DNA from: Brevibacillus sp.
GTDB lineage: Bacteria > Bacillota > Bacilli > Brevibacillales > Brevibacillaceae
Length of the DNA stretch: 13,130 nucleotides
Reading direction: 5' to 3'
Assembly (NCBI GenBank): GCA_029240815.1
Contig: JARDZO010000155.1
Span: 1-13,130 of the forward strand
Position 1 is the stretch's first letter. Each line of letters starts with the position of its first letter. The notes beneath the pieces are model-generated. The model did not search any database, had not been told where the DNA came from, and was given only the letters and a program-made list of their open reading frames with translations. Positions 7,469 to 12,774 of the stretch are shown here, in pieces. A program made the position numbers and the translations under genes.

Positions 7469-8680
7469 ATGGAGTATTCATTTTCTAAATCAGTAGAAGC
7501 ATTATCCTCCTCGGCTGTCCGGGAAATCTTGAAGCTGACGCAAGGCAACCAAGTGCTCTCGTTGGCTGGGGGATTACCAGCTGAGGATTCTTTTCCAATC
7601 GCAGAAATGCGTGAAGCTTTTGATCGTTCATTTGATTTAGGTGCAAAATCGCTGCAATACGGCTTGACGGACGGCTATCTGCCTCTTCGCGAGTGGGTTG
7701 CTGCCCGTATGAAGCAAAAACATATGAATGTTGGCGTGGACAATATGCTGCTAACCACCGGCTCCCAGCAGGCCGTCGACTTGCTCTGCCGTGTCTATTT
7801 GGACGAAGGCGACGTCGTGCTGGTAGAAAATCCTACGTACTTGGCTGCGGTCCAATTGTTCCAATTTCGTGGTATTCGCGCCATACCGGTGGATGGAGAC
7901 GCTGAAGGAATGGACATGGACGATCTGGCAGCCAAAATCGCGAAGTATCGTCCAAAAATGGCTTATGTGATCCCAACCTTCGCCAACCCGACTGGCAAAG
8001 TGTGGTCAGCAGAACGCCGCCTCGGCTTGCTGCGACAATGTAAGGAAAACAATATCCTGATTCTGGAGGACGATCCGTACGGTGAAATCCAGTTTGACGG
8101 TCAAGCGCCTTATCGATCGATTTTCTCTCTGGATGAGCATCCAACAAATTCATGTGTGGTATACACCAGCACGTTTTCCAAGATTGTAGCACCTGGTCTG
8201 CGTACCGGGTGGGCGATTGGTGATTCGCGCGTCATCCAGATGATGGTCAAAGCAAAGCAGGCAGTAGATTTGCAGTCGAGTACCATCGACCAAATCGCTT
8301 TGCACCAGCTTTTGTCTCGCTTTGACCTGGAGACCCATATCGAAAAGATCCGTGCTTCTTACAAAGAGCGCATGGAGTGGATGAACGAGCTGATGACTCA
8401 ACAGCAATGGAAAGACGTGACATGGGAAAAACCGCGCGGAGGCATGTTCCTCTGGGTAAATCTCCCTGAAAACGTGGACGCCGAAAAGCTGTTGGCCCTC
8501 TGTGTAAAAGAAGGAGTAGCATTCGTGCCGGGCAAACCGTTCTTTGCAGAAGAAGCAAAAGTCAACACGATGCGTTTGAACTACACCTTGCTCAACCAGG
8601 ATGATACACAAGTAGCGATTACCCGACTGGGCAAAGTATTGGCGCAGTACCAACAAAGTCAGGTAGTGACGCAGTCATAA
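7469..8680 (+). CDS. PLP-dependent aminotransferase, LysN/2-aminoadipate type
   Basis: Fold-type I aminotransferase of 403 residues, typical of the LysN/aminoadipate and MocR-catalytic group but without a GntR DNA-binding domain. Visible motifs: SLAGGLPAEDSFP near residue 30 (substrate loop of this group), LQYGLTDGYLPLREW, TTGSQQAVDLL (cofactor phosphate binding), N173 in FANPTG, D201 and Y204 in LEDDPYGE, the PLP lysine K238 in TFSKIVAPGLRTGW, and MRLNYTL near the end, with the Arg that binds the substrate carboxylate. ATG 7469 is chosen for the family N-terminus and the AAGGGGG site (7454-7460) 8 bases upstream; the frame stays open to 7337, but that would put the leader palindromes in the coding region. 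Such enzymes act on aminoadipate, branched-chain or aromatic amino acids; the substrate here is unknown. The palindromic leader suggests its own regulation. Confidence 0.9.
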   Translation: MEYSFSKSVEALSSSAVREILKLTQGNQVLSLAGGLPAEDSFPIAEMREAFDRSFDLGAKSLQYGLTDGYLPLREWVAARMKQKHMNVGVDNMLLTTGSQQAVDLLCRVYLDEGDVVLVENPTYLAAVQLFQFRGIRAIPVDGDAEGMDMDDLAAKIAKYRPKMAYVIPTFANPTGKVWSAERRLGLLRQCKENNILILEDDPYGEIQFDGQAPYRSIFSLDEHPTNSCVVYTSTFSKIVAPGLRTGWAIGDSRVIQMMVKAKQAVDLQSSTIDQIALHQLLSRFDLETHIEKIRASYKERMEWMNELMTQQQWKDVTWEKPRGGMFLWVNLPENVDAEKLLALCVKEGVAFVPGKPFFAEEAKVNTMRLNYTLLNQDDTQVAITRLGKVLAQYQQSQVVTQS

Positions 8681-8700
8681 ATGAGAAAGAAGAAAGACAA

Positions 8701-8725
8701 GAGACAGCCAGAGATTGGCTGTCTC
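8701..8725 (-). terminator. Terminator-like hairpin serving the convergent HD-GYP gene
   Basis: GAGACAGCCA (8701-8710) pairs with TGGCTGTCTC (8716-8725) around a 5-base loop. Read on the minus strand it is followed by TTGTCTTTCTTTC, a T-rich tail; read on the plus strand no T tract follows. It therefore most likely ends transcripts of the minus-strand gene at 8771-10225. Confidence 0.6.
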
Positions 8726-8735
8726 AGATTGTTGA

Positions 8736-8766
8736 GAAACTCCATGAATCTATGGGGTTTCTTTTT
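8736..8766 (+). terminator. Intrinsic terminator of the second aminotransferase
   Basis: GAAACTCCAT (8736-8745) pairs with ATGGGGTTTC (8752-8761, one T-G pair) and is followed by TTTTTG and TTTT. It stops plus-strand transcription just before the convergent gene's stop codon at 8771. Confidence 0.85.
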
Positions 8767-8770
8767 GTTT

Positions 8771-10225
8771 TCAGACGCTCTCCGTGGTGGACACCAGGGA
8801 AATCGGTGTTTCGTCATTGATCATCATCGCCGGATATTGATACACGGAAGGGTCTCGCTCACAAACGCGGACCCACGCCTCTACACAGCTGCCATCGAAG
8901 TGGGATCCTTTATTTTTGAGCAGAAAGGCGATAGCTTCCTGATGAGACCATGCAGTCCGGTAGGCACGGTTGGAAGTAAGGGCATCATACACATCGGCGA
9001 CGGAGACGATGCGGGCCATGAGTGGTATTTGTTCTTCCCGGAGATGATCTGGGTAGCCGCTTCCGTCCCATTTTTCATGATGAGAGCGAATGATACTTAG
9101 TTCATCCTTCATAAAACCAAGATTTTTGCACATTTCATACCCTTTGACCGTATGCTTTTCAATCAAGGCCCTTTCTTCTGTCGACAGCTTCCCAGGCTTG
9201 TTGAGAATGGCATCTGCAATTTTGATTTTTCCTACATCATGGATGATCGTTCCTTGAGCTAATGCACGAAGTTGCTCAGGCTTGAGCTTTAGCTCTTCAC
9301 CCAGCTTCAAGGCGTACATCGTGACGCGAAAATTATGTCCGGCTGTATAGCGATCCTTCGTTTCAGTAGCAATCACTAGGGCTTTGACGCTCGGAGAGAT
9401 ACTGTTTGTAATCCGTTCGATTGGATCCGAGGTGAACAAGGCACGCAGAGCACCTGCCAGAGACTGTTTCATGGCGTACTGCCTGATCAGTCCTATGATC
9501 ATGACAATCATGGAGGCCAGCAGCAAAAAGTGATAGATCCACCAGCTGATGCGCCACGTCTCACCCAATTGCATGATGAGCTGGGAAGTGATCAACCATC
9601 CGGAACTGTAGACGATCGAGAGCTGAAGCGGAAACTGTGAATACTTGTAAGAACGATAATAGCGATACATGGTGATGGAATTGAGAATGATGGTTGTCAG
9701 CGTTAACAGCCAATTGATGGGGTGGGAGTCCAGCTGGATAACATCAACAAGATGCGGAAAGATCATGCTGAATGTTCCGACACTCGTTAAGGTCAAGGCC
9801 CAAACCGGGAGAAGACGACGCTGCTGACGAGACAAATAATCGATCAAAGGATGATCAGTTGGTAAAGAGGACAACCAGAGCCAAAAGGTAGCGAGTAAAA
9901 TACTTACTTGGGCAGCAACTCCAGGTAAGTGCGTTTCATGAAGCAGAAAGTTCGGAGTAGACAATCCGTGGACGGCAAAAACCGCAGCAAGGGAGAGGAA
10001 TGCCAAGGAAAGTAAGTTCACCTTGATGTTGCGCAAGCGGGATCCGGCTATCCCTACAGAAATGGTAATCACAATTCCTAATATTGCGACGGAACTGACT
10101 ATGTAAAAATGCCCGCTAGGCAAAACAATCTGTAGATCGAGAGAATTGTCCGTTTTCAAGTACTCGAATAACAGGAAAGGCAAAATGACAGCGAAAATGG
10201 GGCCGAAAATGCTGCGGAGGAACAT
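8771..10225 (-). CDS. Membrane-bound HD-GYP protein, predicted cyclic-di-GMP phosphodiesterase
   Basis: Protein of 484 residues. The first ~250 residues contain about eight hydrophobic helices (for example IFGPIFAVILPFLLFEYL, VSSVAILGIVITISVGIA and FLLLASMIVMIIGLI). A cytoplasmic linker follows, then a complete HD-GYP domain (about 285-460). Metal-site and signature residues are visible: H299 region TAGHNFRV, HDVGK with H329/D330, HHEKWDGSGYP with H382/H383 and GYP at 390-392, and ADVYDALTSNRAYR. HD-GYP domains hydrolyse cyclic-di-GMP, in most cases to GMP or pGpG; activity here is predicted. The membrane part has no named sensor family that I can identify and may sense a membrane signal. The start ATG (10223-10225) has AAGGTGA about 9 bases upstream. 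It is a single-gene unit between hairpins at 8701-8725 and 10293-10338. Confidence 0.92.
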   Translation of the reverse strand: MFLRSIFGPIFAVILPFLLFEYLKTDNSLDLQIVLPSGHFYIVSSVAILGIVITISVGIAGSRLRNIKVNLLSLAFLSLAAVFAVHGLSTPNFLLHETHLPGVAAQVSILLATFWLWLSSLPTDHPLIDYLSRQQRRLLPVWALTLTSVGTFSMIFPHLVDVIQLDSHPINWLLTLTTIILNSITMYRYYRSYKYSQFPLQLSIVYSSGWLITSQLIMQLGETWRISWWIYHFLLLASMIVMIIGLIRQYAMKQSLAGALRALFTSDPIERITNSISPSVKALVIATETKDRYTAGHNFRVTMYALKLGEELKLKPEQLRALAQGTIIHDVGKIKIADAILNKPGKLSTEERALIEKHTVKGYEMCKNLGFMKDELSIIRSHHEKWDGSGYPDHLREEQIPLMARIVSVADVYDALTSNRAYRTAWSHQEAIAFLLKNKGSHFDGSCVEAWVRVCERDPSVYQYPAMMINDETPISLVSTTESV

Positions 10226-10292
10226 AAAAGACAGTCACCTTCTTTATTAAAGTATCACTTGATGCTTGTCTCATAACGGAAGACTCCATATG

Positions 10293-10338
10293 AAAAAGGC
10301 GTACCAATTGCTGTGTCAGTCAATTGATCCGCCTTTTC
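10293..10338 (-). terminator. Terminator of the encapsulin operon (possibly bidirectional)
   Basis: AAAAAGGCG (10293-10301) pairs with CGCCTTTT (10330-10337), with an inner CCAATTG/CAATTG stem and a loop of about 10 bases. Read on the minus strand, the stem ends in a run of five T. It lies between the encapsulin stop (10355) and the HD-GYP start (10225), so it separates the two units. Confidence 0.75.
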
Positions 10339-10354
10339 TTATGCAAAGCAAAGC

Positions 10355-11203
10355 CTATTCTTCGGTCTCTTCCAGCGTGCAGATCGCACTAGGACGTTTG
10401 ATTCGCAGTACAACACACTCGTAAACGCGGAACAGGCTATTCATTTGTTCGTCTCCAAGGAAAGCCGAGTCAAAGTCTTCGGCGATCGCCAAGTCGAGGT
10501 TGTGACGACCCGTTGCCACGAGGACACCACTGCGTCCCTTGATCGTCGGCGACTGGAAGACACCGTCTGTTACGAGATTGCGGACATGCTCAATCTCCAG
10601 TACGTTCGTTCCTTTATGGACACGATGCAGCAGGGCATACAGCTCGGGAGAAACCACGAGCGCGTAAGGACCGCTGTGACCCATTTTCAACAGCTTGTTA
10701 CGAGCTTCCACGATGTCAGCAAAAGCGTTTCCGGATTCCATCCAGTCGCTCTTCAAATGGGTGAGACGTCCTTTGACATTCATCAGGCCAGGAAGATCAA
10801 ATTCAGCTGCGCCATTGAAAATCAGGTCATCTTCCATCAATGCACCGCCAGCAGCCGCATTCGCAGCCGCACTCATATCGAGTGGCATGCCCAGCGTGCG
10901 TGCTTGGGCAACATCGCGCCAATAGAGCATGAAGTCTTTATAAAGAATCGGAATGGTCATGCTGACACGGCGACTCGGCTGGGTCATTTCCAGCGATTCA
11001 CCACGCAAGCTCAGTCCACCGAAGCGGGATTCATCATAAACGTCATTCGTGATGGTTTGGATCCCTTCACCCAACGGTCCGTAGATGTCAATAAAACGGC
11101 GACCAACCAGTTGACGACGAGCCATGTCGATGACGGTTGCGTCCAATTGGCTCCATTCTTCGAGTGTCAGGGGAGAATCTGGATATTTTCGAAGCTTGTC
11201 CAT
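10355..11203 (-). CDS. Encapsulin shell protein (family 1, IMEF-associated)
   Basis: Predicted HK97-fold protein of 282 residues that self-assembles into an icosahedral protein compartment in the cytoplasm. Family features I recognise: the N-terminal helix region with the cargo-binding segment (LTLEEWSQLDATVIDMARRQ), then LVGRRFIDIYGPLGEGIQTI, a middle with SRRVSMTIPILYKDFMLYWRD (the E-loop side), the peripheral domain rich in Ala/Gly (SAAANAAAGGALMEDDLIF), and the C-terminal segment VLRIKRPSAICTLEE, a typical encapsulin ending. The length equals what I recall for the Quasibacillus thermotolerans encapsulin, which forms a 240-subunit (T=4) shell about 42 nm across; T=1 encapsulins are usually shorter. 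T=4 assembly here is inference. GGAGG (11211-11215) lies 7 bases before ATG. The IMEF cargo gene is 33 bases upstream in the same operon. Confidence 0.95.
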   Translation of the reverse strand: MDKLRKYPDSPLTLEEWSQLDATVIDMARRQLVGRRFIDIYGPLGEGIQTITNDVYDESRFGGLSLRGESLEMTQPSRRVSMTIPILYKDFMLYWRDVAQARTLGMPLDMSAAANAAAGGALMEDDLIFNGAAEFDLPGLMNVKGRLTHLKSDWMESGNAFADIVEARNKLLKMGHSGPYALVVSPELYALLHRVHKGTNVLEIEHVRNLVTDGVFQSPTIKGRSGVLVATGRHNLDLAIAEDFDSAFLGDEQMNSLFRVYECVVLRIKRPSAICTLEETEE

Positions 11204-11236
11204 AGCGTTACCTCCAAGTCATACAGGATCGTACTC

Positions 11237-11836
11237 TTATTTCATGCCTTTCAAGCTACCTACAGTCAGTCCCTTTTTACCGGGAGCTGGAGTTGCGGTG
11301 TGTGTGATCACGGAAGCAACGCCTTGTGGGGCATTGGCAGATGCCTTCAGGTGGTCCACCTGGTGAACATCATGCCCTTCGTCATGATCGGTGAGATCTG
11401 TGTACACATCAGAGAAGCGCTCACTCAGCTTGGCCATGATGTCTTTTACCTGCAGGTAGTCGGCATGCGTTTTTTCTCTCATGCCATCGAGGGCTTGACG
11501 TGTCTCGTCATCCCGGAACTCGTACAGGGAAAGCTCCAGATGTTCACGGAAATTGTGCAATCCGAAACGCTCCAGATTGATATCAGACAGCAGTTGGGAC
11601 AGCTCGCGGTCACTTAGTTGGTCCGTTTTTTTCTCGGCAGATAAGGTTTCCAGATGAGGAACCAGTTCCTGCAGACGTCCCATGCGTTGTTCTTCTTCTT
11701 CAAGAATGTGATGGTAGTACAGACGAGTATGCTCGTCCTGAGCAGCGTCAATAATCGGCTGGATGATGCTCATGAAGCGGTCAATATAACCTCTGGTTCG
11801 ATCAAAAATGGCGTGCAGCTGTGAAAAGTCTTGCAC
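11237..11836 (-). CDS. IMEF encapsulin cargo protein (iron-mineralising, ferritin-like)
   Basis: IMEF (iron-mineralising encapsulin-associated Firmicute) cargo of 199 residues, a predicted ferroxidase that mineralises iron inside the encapsulin. The four-helix-bundle part carries the family motifs ERLYYHHIYEEEEQR-like TRLYYHHILEEEEQR (37-51, with H42, H43 and E46-E49 as metal-ligand candidates) and INLERFGLHNFREHLEL. A His/Asp-rich segment (H151, H155, H158, H162) and an Ala/Pro/Thr linker lead to the C-terminal targeting peptide LTVGSLKG (190-197), which should bind the inner shell surface. The tail runs two residues past the peptide (MK). Start: GTG at 11836, supported by GGAGG (11846-11850) 9 bases upstream; no ATG is better placed. 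First gene of the two-gene operon. IMEF operons often also contain a [2Fe-2S] ferredoxin; none is here. Confidence 0.95.
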   Translation of the reverse strand: MQDFSQLHAIFDRTRGYIDRFMSIIQPIIDAAQDEHTRLYYHHILEEEEQRMGRLQELVPHLETLSAEKKTDQLSDRELSQLLSDINLERFGLHNFREHLELSLYEFRDDETRQALDGMREKTHADYLQVKDIMAKLSERFSDVYTDLTDHDEGHDVHQVDHLKASANAPQGVASVITHTATPAPGKKGLTVGSLKGMK

Positions 11837-11871
11837 CCTACGCCACCTCCTCGCTAATGATCTATTTCTTC

Positions 11872-11901
11872 ATTATACATTTGGAAAAATACACCGGGCA
11901 A
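11872..11901 (-). promoter_or_regulatory. Proximal promoter of the IMEF-encapsulin operon
   Basis: On the minus strand a perfect -10 TATAAT (11872-11877) is preceded, 18 bases away, by TTGCCC (11896-11901, four of six -35 bases). Transcription would start near 11865, giving a leader of about 30 bases with the ribosome site. The perfect -10 makes this the likeliest main promoter. Confidence 0.6.
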
Positions 11902-11934
11902 GAAGTATGTACATTTTCCTAAATTTGTCCTACA

Positions 11935-11970
11935 GATAGGATTATCATTTCCTATCCCGTACAAGTGCAA
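11935..11970 (-). promoter_or_regulatory. Dyad with Fur half-site and possible distal IMEF promoter
   Basis: GATAGGA (11935-11941) and TCCTATC (11950-11956) are perfect reverse complements around an 8-base centre. The minus strand reads AATGATAATCCTATC across it, giving a full Fur half-site (TGATAAT) but a poor second half. GATAAT (minus strand, 11941-11946) could also be the -10 of a distal promoter with TTGCAC (11965-11970) 18 bases upstream, five and three consensus bases respectively. Iron-dependent control of the operon is possible but weaker than for the divergent gene. Confidence 0.4.
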
Positions 11971-12060
11971 CGAAGGCGAGCCTTGTGCCCTTTGAGTACA
12001 AAATCTTGGGGTCGCCAAGTTTTCTAGTTAGTTTTGTTTTTTTACAAAAAAGATATCATG
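11957..12060. other. Intergenic segment with hairpins, no gene recognised
   Basis: The region between the IMEF and DUF2325 starts holds no open frame of note outside the promoters. The part at 11957-12030 has several short complementarities: AAGG/CCTT around CGAG (11974-11985), repeated GTAC ends (11959-11962 and 11996-11999), and CTTGG/CCAAG around GGTCG (12005-12019) followed by TTTT and a T-rich stretch, which resembles a weak plus-strand terminator. It matches no RNA family that I recognise. It could be a small RNA or simply spacer. Confidence 0.35.
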
Positions 12061-12067
12061 GAGAGTA

Positions 12068-12096
12068 TTGTCAAACACAAATGGGAATGATAATAT
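12068..12096 (+). promoter_or_regulatory. Promoter of the DUF2325 gene
   Basis: TTGTCA (12068-12073, five of six -35 bases) and TAATAT (12091-12096, four of six -10 bases) are separated by 17 bases. The -10 box lies inside the first Fur box (12088-12102), so Fur binding would block polymerase. The leader to the ATG at 12190 would be about 85 bases. Confidence 0.6.
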
Positions 12097-12141
12097 TTAT
12101 CAATAAGAGTGATATTCATTATCAACTATGTAACTGATAAT
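12088..12141 (+). promoter_or_regulatory. Tandem Fur boxes upstream of the DUF2325 gene
   Basis: TGATAATATTTATCA (12088-12102) and TGATATTCATTATCA (12110-12124) each differ from the 7-1-7 Fur core TGATAAT-N-ATTATCA at one position. Their centres are 22 bases apart, about two helical turns. A further half-site TGATAAT lies at 12135-12141. Together with the overlapping -10 box this predicts strong iron-dependent repression. Confidence 0.85.
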
Positions 12142-12189
12142 CCACATAAATCAAATACACAATCCAACATTCAAGGAGGTAACACGGTT

Positions 12190-12471
12190 ATGTCATCCAT
12201 TCTAGTCATTGGCGGAGACCGCCTCGGGAATATTATCGAGTTTTTGCAGGAGAAGGGTTTTCACGAAATCCATCACGTAACGGGGCGTAAAAGCTCGCAA
12301 ACAGGAGTAAAAATCCCCACTGGAACGCACATGATCCTTGTCTTAACAGATTATGTCAATCACAATCTCGCCAAAACGGTAAAGAGCCAGGCAAAAGACC
12401 GGGAATTGCCTATTCTGTTTTGTAAACGCTCGTGTTCTGCGATTGCCAAGGCTTTTCACATGACAGCGTAA
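12190..12471 (+). CDS. DUF2325 family protein, predicted Fur-regulated
   Basis: Small cytoplasmic protein of 93 residues that matches the DUF2325 family: ILVIGGDRLGNI at the N-terminus (Rossmann-like beta-alpha start), HHVTGRK, LVLTDYVNHNLAK, then ELPILFCKRSCSAIAKAF. The family is found widely in Firmicutes and, to my knowledge, has no established biochemical function. Two cysteines in FCKRSC are noteworthy near the end; I recall related proteins having other residues there, so their importance is uncertain. ATG 12190 is chosen because AAGGAGGT (12173-12180) is 9 bases upstream; the open frame extends to 12109, but that would start inside the Fur boxes. The gene is divergent from the IMEF-encapsulin operon and has two Fur boxes in its promoter, so a link to iron handling is inferred. 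The 48-residue gene follows 63 bases later. Confidence 0.88.
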   Translation: MSSILVIGGDRLGNIIEFLQEKGFHEIHHVTGRKSSQTGVKIPTGTHMILVLTDYVNHNLAKTVKSQAKDRELPILFCKRSCSAIAKAFHMTA

Positions 12472-12487
12472 ATACATACCATCCTAG

Positions 12488-12519
12488 TTGGACAGACTAT
12501 ATCGCGAGTCTGACACCAA
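12488..12519 (+). repeat. Hairpin between the DUF2325 and small protein genes
   Basis: CAGACT (12493-12498) pairs with AGTCTG (12507-12512) around an 8-base loop, and an outer TTGG/CCAA (12488-12491, 12516-12519) could extend it across small internal loops. No T run follows, so it is not a standard terminator; it may be a processing or stability element, and the two genes may share a transcript. Confidence 0.4.
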
Positions 12520-12534
12520 TGGGGGAATGGCGCA

Positions 12535-12681
12535 ATGGAACAGAACCGCTTGGATGATTTACCGATCGCTCAGCTGACGGCCGCACAGCTGCAACAACTC
12601 AAAGAAGCTGAAGAACAAATGAATACAGGTGGTCAAAATGTATACCTGATTGCATTTGAGAAGCAAGCCCCGTCCCTCTAG
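12535..12681 (+). CDS. Small unrecognised protein, 48 residues
   Basis: An open frame of 48 codons beginning MEQNRLDDLPIAQLTAAQLQ and ending AFEKQAPSL. GGGGGAA (12521-12527) sits 7 bases before the ATG, a good ribosome site. The sequence looks like an amphipathic Gln/Leu/Ala-rich helix (about 8-28) followed by a short hydrophobic strand (NVYLIAF). It has no membrane segment, cysteines or signal peptide. The stop codon TAG lies inside the loop-stem of the terminator at 12668-12693, so the gene and terminator fit each other closely. It follows the Fur-controlled DUF2325 gene by 63 bases with no clear terminator between, so co-transcription is likely. I do not recognise a family. It is probably a real small gene, but unproven. 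Confidence 0.65.
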   Translation: MEQNRLDDLPIAQLTAAQLQQLKEAEEQMNTGGQNVYLIAFEKQAPSL

Positions 12682-12693
12682 ACGGGGTTTTTT
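12668..12693 (+). terminator. Intrinsic terminator overlapping the small gene's stop codon
   Basis: CCCCGTC (12668-12674) pairs perfectly with GACGGGG (12681-12687) around a 6-base loop, followed by six T. The TAG stop (12679-12681) of the 48-residue gene lies at the loop and the first base of the 3' arm. This ends the plus-strand DUF2325 unit. Confidence 0.95.
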
Positions 12694-12719
12694 GTATGCG
12701 CTCATCCAGGTATAGTGGG

Positions 12720-12744
12720 GGCTACGCCGAATAGTGGCGCAGCC
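12720..12744 (-). terminator. GC-rich hairpin after the HtrA-like gene
   Basis: GGCTACGCC (12720-12728) pairs with GGCGCAGCC (12736-12744), with one G-T pair, around a 7-base loop. It lies 30 bases beyond the protease stop codon on the minus strand. No T tract follows on either strand, so it may protect the mRNA end or be a weak or rho-dependent terminator. Confidence 0.4.
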
Positions 12745-12774
12745 GGGTCCTCCTGCCTTGCATGAAAGTGCGCC

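Noticed and set aside
8681..9100. 139-residue plus-strand open frame after the aminotransferase
   Set aside because: It begins inside the terminator region and runs antisense to the conserved HD-GYP domain; no ribosome site.
10445..11617. 390-residue plus-strand open frame
   Set aside because: It is antisense to the well-recognised encapsulin and IMEF genes, spans the gap between them, has no ribosome site and no family features.
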